From JAUWOY01 sp034431315 (lineage in GTDB: Bacteria > Chloroflexota > Anaerolineae > VGOG01), in contig DAOUDK010000085.1 of assembly GCA_034431315.1 (NCBI GenBank), positions 1 to 64,000 on the forward strand: a stretch of 64,000 nt of DNA. Reading direction: 5' to 3'. Under the pieces are notes generated by a model that saw only the letters and a list, made by a program, of their open reading frames with translations, was not told the origin of the DNA and ran no database searches. Both the position numbers and the translations under genes were made by a program. Positions 8,201 through 14,420 of the stretch are shown piece after piece. Numbering within the stretch: the stretch's first letter is position 1; the number at the start of each line of letters is the position of its first letter.

Positions 8201-9933
8201 TCGGGCCAGTTTTCGTTCCAGCCGTAGAAACCACCCAACCCGGCCCCGCACAGGTCTTCGGGGAAGCCATACAGCCCACCGATCCAGCTTGGATCGTGCA
8301 CGCACTGGGTGTTCTCGTTAGTAAGAGTATCCTCGACGTTCCAGGTTTCGCCGTCTTCCGAAACCTGGACCCACAGGAAGTCCCACTCATCCTCGATGTC
8401 GTAGACCAGGTCGAAGGACAGAGTCGCCCCTTCGGCGGGAATAGCGATGGGTTCCTTGGTGGTCATCCTGGCGTTGGCCAGGTCTTTCTTGCCGCCCCAC
8501 CAGTAGTAGTCACCCTGCCATACGGGCACCGCCAGGCTGAGTACGCCATCGGGCAGTACGATCTTGGCCCCACGGTAGACGTCATCTCCACCAGGGAACT
8601 CGCTGGCCTGGCCCAGAGTGACCTCGTAGACCTGGGCAGTATCGGTGGCAACGAACGGATCGAGCCAGCCCCAGTTGTCCAGGTGCCACGGATCCACCGC
8701 CGGCGGCTCAAAGCCGATGGGATGGCCCGTCCAGTCATCGGCCATCAAGCTCCAGAAGCCGGTCGAGGTCTCGCCATAGCCATAGGCGTACAGGTCGTCG
8801 GCGCCCAGGTTGTGGCCGTACTCGTGGGCGAACACGCCGATGCCGCCGTTCTCAGGCATCATGATGTACGGGCCAGCGGAGATACCCGGCGCCACCTCGT
8901 AGGGCGGACTGACGGACGCCGAGTGCGACCACACGGAGGCCTCGCCATAGTCGGTGCGGTTGAGCAGCGTGGAGCTGTCCTCCTCGCCGTAGCCGGAGTG
9001 GACGATCCACAGACGGTCAATGAGGCCATCGCCGTCCAGGTCGTAGTTGGCCCAGTCGAAGCCGGGGATGGTATCGCTGATGGCGTTGACCGCGTCCAGA
9101 GCGTCCATCACCAGCGTCCTGGCGGTGCCTGCGCCGGGGATGGCACCGCGACTGCCACCGCCGGACCGGGCACCTGGGCACTCATCGGCATCGTAGTACC
9201 AGGTAGAGTGAGGCACCTGCAGCCAGCCGATGACGTCGCCGGCGATCTCGTACGTCCCACCAGACATGTCCAGGTAGTAGTCCTTGACCGACTGGCCGGT
9301 GAAGTCCTCGAACACGGGCGTGCCGTCCTGCATGGTGTAGTCGAACACCACGCCCTCGCCGAACATGAAGTCGTCGAACCACTCCGGACTGAAGTCCTCG
9401 GTCCAGATGCTGTCGGCCGAGCGGTCGTCCGGCGAGAGTGTCCGCGGGATCTCGTTGTGCGCCGGCCCCGTATAGGTGAACACCGTGGTCTGGGTGATGA
9501 TGTTGGAGCAATCGCCGACGATAAGATTGCCGTCATCATCATACACGGCTTCGTCGGGATCGGCCCTGCCGTACGGGTCCCAGGTGGAGACGCCCGCTTC
9601 CCAGGTGAACACGTCGGTGCCGGCGAACTCGACCAGGATCACCAGCACGCGATCGTCGGCGGTCAAGGACAGCGCATTTGCTTCGGCGGTTTGGCCAGCC
9701 TCTAGCAGCTCTTGCCGTTTGCGATTGCGCAAGTAGTCCTTGATGTTGGGCTGGTCAATCGGCTTGGCCCGACGAACGGTGGGTCTCAAGCCTACATCCT
9801 CCTGTAGCTGCACCGTAACCTCCGCTTTCTCCCCTTCAGGGTACGGGGGGTTGGCCAGAGCCGGGGTAGCCATGGTCAGCACCATAAGCACTGCCACCAC
9901 AATTGGTAATAGAGTAATCAATCTTTTACGCAT
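2224..9933 (-). CDS. Giant secreted M6-type metalloprotease fused to three 5'-nucleotidase (UshA-like) modules
   Basis: 2569 aa. Residues 1-27 are a signal peptide (MRKRLITLLPIVVAVLMVL..ALA). Residues ~60-900 read as an M6/immune-inhibitor-A type peptidase with the zinc site HEYGHNLGADD (H370, E371, H374). Around residues 1034-1044 is FLPMIFKSY, like the tail motif with which many Chloroflexota secreted proteins end. Three metallophosphoesterase/5'-nucleotidase units follow, each with N-terminal (D/N)xH metal motifs (LHTNDFHG, D1058/H1060; LHTSDTHG, D1563/H1565; LHTNDEHG, D2098/H2100) and GNHEF boxes, plus a 5_nucleotid_C-type substrate domain. Spacing is ~505 and ~535 aa. The expected activity is secreted protein and nucleotide hydrolysis for scavenging. 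The frame is uninterrupted. The start has AAGGAG 8 nt upstream. Domain names are high confidence; the biological role is inferred. Confidence 0.92.
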   Translation of the reverse strand: MRKRLITLLPIVVAVLMVLTMATPALANPPYPEGEKAEVTVQLQEDVGLRPTVRRAKPIDQPNIKDYLRNRKRQELLEAGQTAEANALSLTADDRVLVILVEFAGTDVFTWEAGVSTWDPYGRADPDEAVYDDDGNLIVGDCSNIITQTTVFTYTGPAHNEIPRTLSPDDRSADSIWTEDFSPEWFDDFMFGEGVVFDYTMQDGTPVFEDFTGQSVKDYYLDMSGGTYEIAGDVIGWLQVPHSTWYYDADECPGARSGGGSRGAIPGAGTARTLVMDALDAVNAISDTIPGFDWANYDLDGDGLIDRLWIVHSGYGEEDSSTLLNRTDYGEASVWSHSASVSPPYEVAPGISAGPYIMMPENGGIGVFAHEYGHNLGADDLYAYGYGETSTGFWSLMADDWTGHPIGFEPPAVDPWHLDNWGWLDPFVATDTAQVYEVTLGQASEFPGGDDVYRGAKIVLPDGVLSLAVPVWQGDYYWWGGKKDLANARMTTKEPIAIPAEGATLSFDLVYDIEDEWDFLWVQVSEDGETWNVEDTLTNENTQCVHDPSWIGGLYGFPEDLCGAGLGGFYGWNENWPDPEVQEFDLIAYAGQSIYLRFWFMTDWASTYTGAFVDNVAVTADSTVLFEDDAESGDAKWDYDDPWQRSDGTMAFTHNFYVQWRNVNDNGGYDSALGDERWRFGPANTGLLVWYNNNFYTDNEIYGYLEDGYGFGPKGRMLVVDAHPEPYRDPDVEPSWLGLEHTNLTSRGQIRDAPFTLQDTIPFTHTDPYRSDAQEHSYPGRPAVSGFHDSMGYYPGVADEGDGTYWCTVSWDASAAIPALGAYSLKAGPDYPGYNIIYRGDGWYGWWGWDEAGSGNPGDDDVQYGWHVELIEEAEDHTWATVRIWNSRKELDASFDVDITAAEQGDELTYTATIEQNIGTKMDALTVMPLTDKVEYVTKSAFGGAMPMPCKFSPEELAELYASGEWGALKELASNDAADVCSIVWTKHLGTGMGGEFGFSVEVTVGGGDIDMAASFFEQGELLQFEEADTVNVTARIFLPMIFKSYRPPTIAILHTNDFHGNLETDYKGRGGSAYMAGVLDDIRDEVGEDNVFLLDAGDVYLGAAPISQLLLGESAIDIYNMLEYDVAAYGNHEFDKGQDLLQTRTTQSDFPWVSANIVISGTDWTQPTWADPYVILSKGGVDLGVIGLTTDETPLVTLKGTTEGLVFKDLTETVLHYYDEVMAQADALIVLAHMGTGDSGGFKGLQTVAQELIDAGKPVDLMIAGHQHQTLYDPVMVGNTAIVGAGYSGRYLGRADVSVDPVTKKLTVAEYELITINNSLTPDPDVEDRVQYWADQVAPVIEQLVGYTNISLVRDYNAESNMGNLVTDSMLWKADQYDDGEVNGSVDIAFTNPGGLRADLEVPLGATLPFTLTWGDTFTVLPFGNTLYLMDLTGAQIQTLMDQSANLYKGIMQTSGAQWYWYNDCGCDTPTNWGAYGATVDGEPLNPEATYRVVTNDFLAGGQDGWVTFADGTNRLNTYYDMQEGANDYIQWYNTNVGPIDHEVEGRIVKLDQLITILHTSDTHGVWPTTDYYGTPEGLTYLSSQIAAERAKNPNTLLLDAGDTFQGNAFAQYFRNAATNPIAGGLNMLEYDAMTLGNHEFNFGPTTFATMLGQVDFPILGANVEDDGAYGFITDNVQDYITVTVGGVDVAILGLTNPRVPSYELPTNREGLSFYEATATAATLVPQIQTDEDPDLLIALTHIGYRPYRGDIDCDEEIAKQVPGIDVIVGGHSHTRLDTAVMVTSEVNPEGTLIGHAYRYAQYLGKIDIGLVSDGNGGYDVVTREGHLIPAGDMSVDAALEAYLIPFEAELETYTSTEIGQTTAPIDALEAYTEETTGANVQTDAAVWELTANGIAVDFHLSGAMSNKKVADDATAENPVTLTIDDMYTLMPYENSLVVMEMNGPQLKAVLERAYRNWWYYEYQADADPPYGGYSHYTTCMLDINEGGVITYNDTSPDLPDGNNVVSLVVDGTEIDFADANTKYYVGTVNYLAAGSCNFSDDGETLWPLDQITADTQYYVRDSVIDYLTAMGTISPTIEGRLQFVNLEPLVVLHTNDEHGWLQTFSAYGSPYTEGGAANLMARYTEIEGYSLGADGYLLTSGGDNWTGPSITTWFEGEPMVEVMNAMGYDVSVIGNHEFDFGRDVLNERIAEADYPFLSANIYYSGTTDLADFVTPYIVKDVGGVKVGLVGLTSVGTPTSTHPKNISDLDFGDYEAALRREVPNMTAEGAEVIIVVAHVSLGGLADLAANVGDLGIDLMEGGHSHELGTRNTNGIPIIGGGDNMQTYAKTVLFLDPTTHDVVDFTQSLVRNEYVTDDGNPVTPDATVQTIVDFWQAEEDAALGEVIGYTEDGIDRGSWEQRNYVTDSWLWAYPAGDFAMTNTGGFRADIDAGDITMGDIVGVLPFDNVIVDCAITGAQLVENLEIRHAAVGGFTYTYHEEDGQTVVDTVTLLADGSPLDMNATYHVLVNDFMYDGGDGFLFGEQDPDAYNTAIQWRQPVIDWTKEQNTSVANPIDALIDDQERATETP

Positions 9934-10040
9934 TTCTTTCTCCTTTTTTCTTTCTAGTTTTGATCTTCTTAGCTCATTGCCTGAGTGCTATTGCGTTAGC
10001 TATCACCCCCCTTCGTATAGGTTTGACCGACAGAACTGAA

Positions 10041-10082
10041 AACAAAAACGCCAGGATGGGCGAAGAAACGCCCCTCATGGCG
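10041..10082 (-). terminator. Terminator-like hairpin in the leader of the giant gene
   Basis: On the minus strand a GC-rich stem (10069-10082 pairing imperfectly with 10049-10062, loop tttctt) is followed by TTTTTGTT. It lies between the promoter at 10218-10246 and the start codon at 9933, so it could attenuate transcription of the protease-nucleotidase gene. The stem has three central mismatches. Confidence 0.55.
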
Positions 10083-10217
10083 CAAACAGGCTTCCAAAGG
10101 AGTAACCATTGGCAAGAGTTGAGCTTTCATGCTTGTGTGGATAGAATAGCGAGGACAACTGGCGGCCTTGGGTCCCCATCGTGGTGGACCTCCTCGAGCT
10201 TTTTGGTGGCAACTGTA

Positions 10218-10246
10218 ATTATACTAAACAAGCAGAAATTTGTCAA
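10218..10246 (-). promoter_or_regulatory. Consensus sigma-70 promoter and ~280-nt leader of the giant gene
   Basis: On the minus strand TTGACA (10241-10246) and TATAAT (10218-10223) are separated by exactly 17 bp. Transcription would start near 10211, leaving a leader of about 275 nt before ATG 9933. The leader contains a CGAGGA/TCCTCG pairing that encloses a GGTCC..GGACC hairpin, then the terminator-like hairpin at 10041-10082. It does not match any riboswitch class I recognise. The stretch 9934-10366 has no gene; it holds this leader and the divergent promoter of the Kelch regulator. Confidence 0.8.
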
Positions 10247-10312
10247 TTGGCCGTGAAAGCCAAAGCCCAAGCTAAAGTGCTCCGACAGTGTGAGTGGAGG
10301 TCCCTGCCGAGT

Positions 10313-10341
10313 TTGATTTCCAACGCATTTTGTGCGATAAT
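10313..10341 (+). promoter_or_regulatory. Promoter of the LuxR-Kelch gene
   Basis: TTGATT (10313-10318), a 17-bp spacer and GATAAT (10336-10341) lie 25 bp before the ATG. The messenger would have a short leader with the ribosome binding site GGGAGG at 10351-10356. It is divergent from the promoter of the giant gene. Confidence 0.6.
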
Positions 10342-10366
10342 ATGGGTGATGGGAGGTTGAATCATT

Positions 10367-11674
10367 ATGGCCAACGAACCTGAGAACCTTACCGAACGCG
10401 AACTGGAAGTCCTGCAATTGGTAGCCACCGGAGCCAGCAATCGGCAGGTCGCCCAAGAGCTCTTCATCAGCGTCAACACGGTGAAGGTTCACCTGCGAAA
10501 TATCTTTACCAAACTGGAGGTGCAGTCACGTACCGAGGCCACCCTCTACGCCATCAAGGAGGGCTGGATCGAGGGCGTGCAGTTGCCTGAGGAAGAGGAA
10601 GCAGAAGAGCAACAACCAGGGCCTCGCTTGACCTGGCAGCTTGGGATAGCGATCGTGGCAGTGTCCCTGCTGTTGATCGCGGTGATCTCCCAGGTAGTCA
10701 TTCGCTCCGCCCGTAATTCGGCAGGAAGCGAAGCGACGCTCACCTCCGAAGCAGTCGCCGCCACGGTGAGCGCTTCGGTGCAGCGCTGGCAGGCCAGGGC
10801 TCCTCTGCCCATCCCCCGACGGGGGCTGGGCGTTATCGCCTATGAGGGCCACGTTTACGCCATCGGCGGGGAGTCGGCCGACGGCGTGAGCGGGGCGATC
10901 GAGAGATACGATCCGGAGGCCGATGGTTGGGCGTCCCTGGCCGACAAGCCCATCGCGGTCGCCGACGTAGCCGCCGCCCTCATCGGGGGCGAGATCTACG
11001 TGCCTGGGGGGCGCACCCCCTCCGGAAGCCCAACCGCCGTTGTAGAAGCTTACAACCCAGAAACCGGAACCTGGCAGGCCAGAGCCCCTTTGCCGGTGCC
11101 CCTGAGCGCCTACGCCCTGGCCGCGTTGGAGGGCAAGCTGTACCTATTCGGCGGCTGGGATGGCTCCGCTTACGTAGATACCGTCTACGAGTACGACCCT
11201 GCTCAGGACGTCTGGACGGCCAAGACCCCCATGCCCACCGCACGGGGGTTTGCTGGCGCCGCCGTAGCCGATGGCAAGATCTACGTGATAGGGGGACATG
11301 ACGGCCAGGAGGATCTGGCCGCCAACGAGGAATACGTGCCCAGCCAGGACGATGGGCAAGGGAATCCCTGGACAGTGAAGTCGCCCCTGCCGGCTGGAAG
11401 GGCGGGATGCGGTGTGGCCGTGGCCGCCAACGTCATCCACGTCATCGGCGGCGGTTGGGAGAGGGAGGTGGCGGACGGAGTCAAGTACACTGTGCGCACC
11501 GACGAATGGGAGACCTTTGAGGTGCCCGTGAGCGGGCAGTGGAGGAGTCTAGGCCTGGCTATGGTAGATACCGAGATATACGCCGTCGGCGGCTGGAACG
11601 GGGACTACATGGATGCCAACCGGGAGTACACGGCCATCTTCACCGTTATCCTGCCCATGCTCGAATCGCGGTGA
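10367..11674 (+). CDS. Membrane-anchored LuxR-type regulator with extracytoplasmic Kelch propeller
   Basis: 435 aa. Residues ~4-64 are a LuxR/GerE helix-turn-helix (LTERELEVLQLVATGASNR.., then VNTVKVHLRNIF), a DNA-binding domain normally at a C-terminus. A charged linker (EEEEAEEQQPGP) leads to one membrane helix at ~88-110 (LGIAIVAVSLLLIAVISQVVI). Residues ~137-430 hold about six Kelch repeats, recognisable by YAIGGE, YLFGGW, YVIGGH, HVIGGG and YAVGGW strands about 48 aa apart, which would fold as a beta-propeller outside the membrane. The protein ends with FTVILPMLESR, resembling the LP motif of secreted proteins in this phylum. It is probably a one-component transmembrane sensor that binds DNA at the membrane. 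It could control the divergent giant hydrolase gene, but that is only a neighbourhood guess. Confidence 0.88.
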   Translation: MANEPENLTERELEVLQLVATGASNRQVAQELFISVNTVKVHLRNIFTKLEVQSRTEATLYAIKEGWIEGVQLPEEEEAEEQQPGPRLTWQLGIAIVAVSLLLIAVISQVVIRSARNSAGSEATLTSEAVAATVSASVQRWQARAPLPIPRRGLGVIAYEGHVYAIGGESADGVSGAIERYDPEADGWASLADKPIAVADVAAALIGGEIYVPGGRTPSGSPTAVVEAYNPETGTWQARAPLPVPLSAYALAALEGKLYLFGGWDGSAYVDTVYEYDPAQDVWTAKTPMPTARGFAGAAVADGKIYVIGGHDGQEDLAANEEYVPSQDDGQGNPWTVKSPLPAGRAGCGVAVAANVIHVIGGGWEREVADGVKYTVRTDEWETFEVPVSGQWRSLGLAMVDTEIYAVGGWNGDYMDANREYTAIFTVILPMLESR

Positions 11675-11731
11675 TCTGCCAAATTAGAGGAGTTTATGCG
11701 GGGGAAGATGGGAGGGAAAACAGGGGAAGGT

Positions 11732-12112
11732 CTACTGCCGTAGATAGGCCCTCACGACGGCAATGACGACATCAATTTCGTGCTTGATATCACCCCGCAT
11801 GGGAGAGGCTTCGAAGGTCCAACTTCCGCCCTCCGTCCGCCTCTGGAAGTGATGAGGATAGCTCTTCAGTTGCTCGATTCTGGCCACGCCTTCGTGAGGA
11901 TAATCATCCCAGCCGAAGAGTCGCTTGTCGCCGGGGTAGGGAAGCCCGAGATCAATGAATGCATACGAATAGCTCTTGGTCGTCGGATCGTAGTGGATGT
12001 CAAGGAATCGAGTCTTATCAACAACAGCCCGCACTTTGGCACCAACCAAGCCGACTTCACTGAACAGACCGCTGGTTTCCAGCCTCTGAGTGACGACCCT
12101 ATGCCACACCAT
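11732..12112 (-). CDS. TumE-like (DUF6516) putative toxin
   Basis: 126 aa. The segments FLDIHYDPTTKSYSYAFID, FGWDDYPH and SYPHHFQRR follow the pattern of DUF6516/TumE proteins (an F-D-Y strand, tyrosine-rich SYSYA, G-DN/D-xPH and PHH). Members of that family act as toxins of TumE-TumA type pairs. The gene starts directly after the stop codon of the upstream small gene (zero-bp gap), which fits translational coupling of a toxin to its antitoxin. The identification is motif-based and moderate. Confidence 0.6.
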   Translation of the reverse strand: MVWHRVVTQRLETSGLFSEVGLVGAKVRAVVDKTRFLDIHYDPTTKSYSYAFIDLGLPYPGDKRLFGWDDYPHEGVARIEQLKSYPHHFQRRTEGGSWTFEASPMRGDIKHEIDVVIAVVRAYLRQ

Positions 12113-12409
12113 CTAAAGAGCCTCGAATATGTGCAGAAGTTGAGCCAGTTCGTGGTTGATTGCCCGCCACTCCAGCAAATCGGTGTAGAGCGTATGGTCA
12201 TCGGGCGGCACCCCCTCGGCTTGAATCTTTCGCTCCAGGTCTTCCAGGGACTTATATCGCCCCTGGAGCCGCGTCGTTGCCTTTTTGAGGGTCATGATCC
12301 GCTCCGTGACGCCAGCGGCGATGCCCTTATAAATAAGATCCTCGTCGCTGATGGGGAGAACAGCGGTAGCTCTTTCTAACAATTGTTGTACCTGGGATGA
12401 CATAGCCAT
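12113..12409 (-). CDS. Putative antitoxin partner of the TumE-like protein
   Basis: 98 aa if started at ATG 12409 (MAMSSQVQQLLERA). The frame continues 11 codons upstream, but the -10 element lies there, so I prefer 12409, with GGAAAGGCGG upstream. The protein is helical and charged (LKKATTRLQGRYKSLEDLERKI) without a recognisable DNA-binding motif. Its length, position and abutting stop/start with the TumE-like gene are the only grounds for calling it an antitoxin. Confidence 0.5.
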   Translation of the reverse strand: MAMSSQVQQLLERATAVLPISDEDLIYKGIAAGVTERIMTLKKATTRLQGRYKSLEDLERKIQAEGVPPDDHTLYTDLLEWRAINHELAQLLHIFEAL

Positions 12410-12433
12410 ATCTAGTACCGCCTTTCCGACTCG

Positions 12434-12462
12434 ATTATACATCCTTCTGACGATGATGTCAA
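12434..12462 (-). promoter_or_regulatory. Consensus promoter of the TumE-like operon
   Basis: On the minus strand TTGACA (12457-12462), 17 bp, TATAAT (12434-12439). The bases from the -10 element to the start codon (TATAATCGARTCGGAAAGGCGRTACTA, in two halves) recur almost unchanged in front of the radical SAM gene at 14150-14176, as part of a larger duplication. Confidence 0.8.
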
Positions 12463-12469
12463 ACGAAAG

Positions 12470-12509
12470 GAAAAAGTCCTTGAACCTGCAAAGGTTCAGG
12501 GACTTTGTG
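12470..12509. terminator. Terminator hairpin, duplicated copy B
   Basis: The hairpin aaagtccttgaacct / aggttcagggacttt is the counterpart of the terminator at 14235-14271 behind the surface protein gene. Here it follows only a 41-codon remnant of that gene. Confidence 0.7.
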
Positions 12510-12535
12510 ATCTAGCGGAACAGTGAGGGTTGGCG

Positions 12536-12665
12536 CTACGGGGCCAGGCAGTTGTAGCTGTACTGCCAGTCGCCGTCGGACTTGGCAATGTTCTCCTCAT
12601 TAACCACGCCCATGACAGGCGCAGCGCTGCTGGTGACGGTGGCCGACCCGCTCCAGCCGCTTAAC
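12536..12665 (-). pseudogene. Orphan C-terminal fragment of a surface-protein gene
   Basis: Minus-strand translation gives ~41 residues (GSATVTSSAAP, then VVNEEN, ending YSYNCLAP and a stop). These match the last 41 residues of the 14299-15657 protein with only a handful of substitutions. No start codon or signal peptide precedes it and similarity fades upstream of 12665, so it is a truncated copy. It sits between the radical SAM gene and its copied terminator. Confidence 0.88.
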
Positions 12666-12738
12666 CTAGGCAGACCCAGTCCAACCGGAGGCATGGCCCT
12701 CAACTGGCTGTGGGTATCAACTGCTCATTCTCTGTCCC

Positions 12739-14148
12739 CTATGCACGTATGAATTGCCGGAGATGGATCAGAAGTTCCCGGCACATGGGTACATGCATCA
12801 GCGTGTGGCGGAGGCGTAGTACCCAAGGTTGTCGAGCGATTCGTTTCAAAATCCGCTTGGCCCAGGGCAAATCTTGTGCCTCTTCGGATGCCCAGAGCAA
12901 GAAATCGTAATCCACCCCACGGATCTTGGGGCTGAGCATGCCACGGTCCAACTGACTCCCTTCCGAGATCAAGCAGAGATTCTGCTCCTGGCACACTTCG
13001 GACAGATAAGTACCGGGCTGTGGTGTGAAGAACGAACACATGTGGTGATCCGGCTGAATAGCTTGGATCATCTTCACGGTGTCCATCACCTCTTCTTTGG
13101 TTTCTCCAGGAATACCCATCATGTAGCTAGCCAATATCTTCACGCCATACTTGCGACATATCTTGGCAGCACGTAGGTTTTGCTCCACCGTCGTGCCTTT
13201 ATGCAATATCTTGCGCAGCACACGATCGTTGCCACTCTCAAAGCCAATACCCACAGCCGCGAGGCCGACCTGAGCCAACAGCGCGAATGTCTCCTCATGA
13301 TTGCAGATGAAATCAGCACGACTTAAGGCAAAAAAGGATTGCGTGAACCCTTGATCCGCGTAGGCGTTACAGAAATCGGTGACCCACTCCGCATCCTGGG
13401 TCATGGAATCATCATGTACCTGGAGGCTACGAAAGTCGTAGCGATCACGCAAAACTCGAAGTTCAGCCATCACATTGGACACACTACGTCGGCGCACCCG
13501 CTTACCGAAGAGCTTACGCTCAGCAGGTTGGCAGAAGCTACAGTTGTAGATACATCCTCGACTAGTGAGGATCGTCACGAAGGGAGGCTCGAACCCGAAG
13601 ACTTCTCCCAGGAAGGGTGTGTTCAGTTCGGCGTTGTAGTCGAACAACTCTCGGTCCACGAAAGGCAATGTATCCAGATCCGGTCGCACACCCTGAATAA
13701 GCCGGCCCGGTGTCTGTCCGGCTTCTAGTTCTCTCAGCAGGTTCACGAAGCTAATCTCTCCCTCGCCTACCACCACGTGATCAAAGGCCGGCTCTGCCAA
13801 CACCTGCTCCGTGGCCACGGTCGCATGGATACCACCTATCACGATGACGACATGTGGACTGACCTCTCGGGCTATCTGAGCACACCGCCGGGCAATGTCA
13901 TAATCCAGGCTCATCGCTGTAATGCCCATCACGTCCGGTGCTAGCTGCCGCACCTGCTGGCGATAGTGATCCCAGCCACGCAGCCTGCGCAGGTCAATGA
14001 GCTCCACTTCGTAACCAGCTTGTTTGGCGCACGCGCTCAGGGAGCAGAGCCCATGCTGGATCATACTGGCAGGGTATTCCAACACTGGATTGCCAAAGCT
14101 GTTGAACCCCAAGCTGGCGATGCCAGGAAAGACCAGAACACTATTCAT
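12739..14148 (-). CDS. B12-binding radical SAM protein (BchE-like family)
   Basis: 469 aa. Residues 1-140 form a cobalamin-binding-type Rossmann domain (LAPDVMGITAMSLDYD, then VVIVIGGIHATV). The radical SAM core starts near residue 195 with the cluster motif CIYNCSFC (CxxxCxxC). GFESGND and SYMMGIPGETKEEV are later core motifs of the family. The C-terminus contains a helical region without a clear name. Such enzymes modify lipids, tetrapyrroles or natural products; the substrate cannot be read here. The gene stands alone between two copies of a duplicated segment, and its start lies 2 bp from the copied promoter region, with GGAAAGG as ribosome binding site. Confidence 0.88.
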   Translation of the reverse strand: MNSVLVFPGIASLGFNSFGNPVLEYPASMIQHGLCSLSACAKQAGYEVELIDLRRLRGWDHYRQQVRQLAPDVMGITAMSLDYDIARRCAQIAREVSPHVVIVIGGIHATVATEQVLAEPAFDHVVVGEGEISFVNLLRELEAGQTPGRLIQGVRPDLDTLPFVDRELFDYNAELNTPFLGEVFGFEPPFVTILTSRGCIYNCSFCQPAERKLFGKRVRRRSVSNVMAELRVLRDRYDFRSLQVHDDSMTQDAEWVTDFCNAYADQGFTQSFFALSRADFICNHEETFALLAQVGLAAVGIGFESGNDRVLRKILHKGTTVEQNLRAAKICRKYGVKILASYMMGIPGETKEEVMDTVKMIQAIQPDHHMCSFFTPQPGTYLSEVCQEQNLCLISEGSQLDRGMLSPKIRGVDYDFLLWASEEAQDLPWAKRILKRIARQPWVLRLRHTLMHVPMCRELLIHLRQFIRA

Positions 14149-14420
14149 TTAGTATCGCCTTTCCGATTCGATTATATACAACCTGGCCTAAAAGCCCGTC
14201 CTAAAGATTCCCTGTAGCAATGTCAAGTATGGAGAAAGTCCCTGAACCTTAGCAGGTCCAGGGACTTTTTTGATCCAGTGAAGTTGTGAGGATTGGCACT
14301 ACGGGGCCAGACAGTTGTAGCTGTACAGCCAGTCGCCGTCGCTCTTGGCCAAGTTCTCCTCATTAACAATGCCCGTGATGGGCGCGGCACTGCTGGTGAC
14401 GGTGGCTGAACCGCCCCAGG
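14149..14420. repeat. Long imperfect direct repeat, copy A (copy B at 12410-12665)
   Basis: Both copies hold, in the same order, a -10/ribosome-binding segment, a terminator hairpin and the 3' end of the surface-protein gene. They are about 1.74 kb apart and bracket the radical SAM gene. By eye identity is high in the coding part and terminator. The stretch between -10 and terminator differs in length (about 26 bp longer in copy A). Confidence 0.85.
14235..14271. terminator. Terminator between surface protein and radical SAM genes
   Basis: The stem aaagtccctgaacct / aggtccagggacttt with a tagc loop. On the plus strand it is followed by T6, on the minus strand by a weaker TTTCTCC. It lies 27 bp after the stop of the minus-strand surface protein gene. 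Confidence 0.8.

Noticed and set aside
2248..9736. Long plus-strand open frames opposite the giant minus-strand gene
   Set aside because: They have no start signals or recognisable domains and lie in a GC-rich gene with few stop-prone codons; they are antisense shadows.
9934..10211. c-di-GMP, cobalamin, T-box or purine riboswitch
   Set aside because: None of the conserved boxes of these classes is present in the leader on the coding strand; only general stems were found.
12710..13039. Small frames opposite the radical SAM gene
   Set aside because: They are shadows of a long gene with clear family motifs on the other strand.
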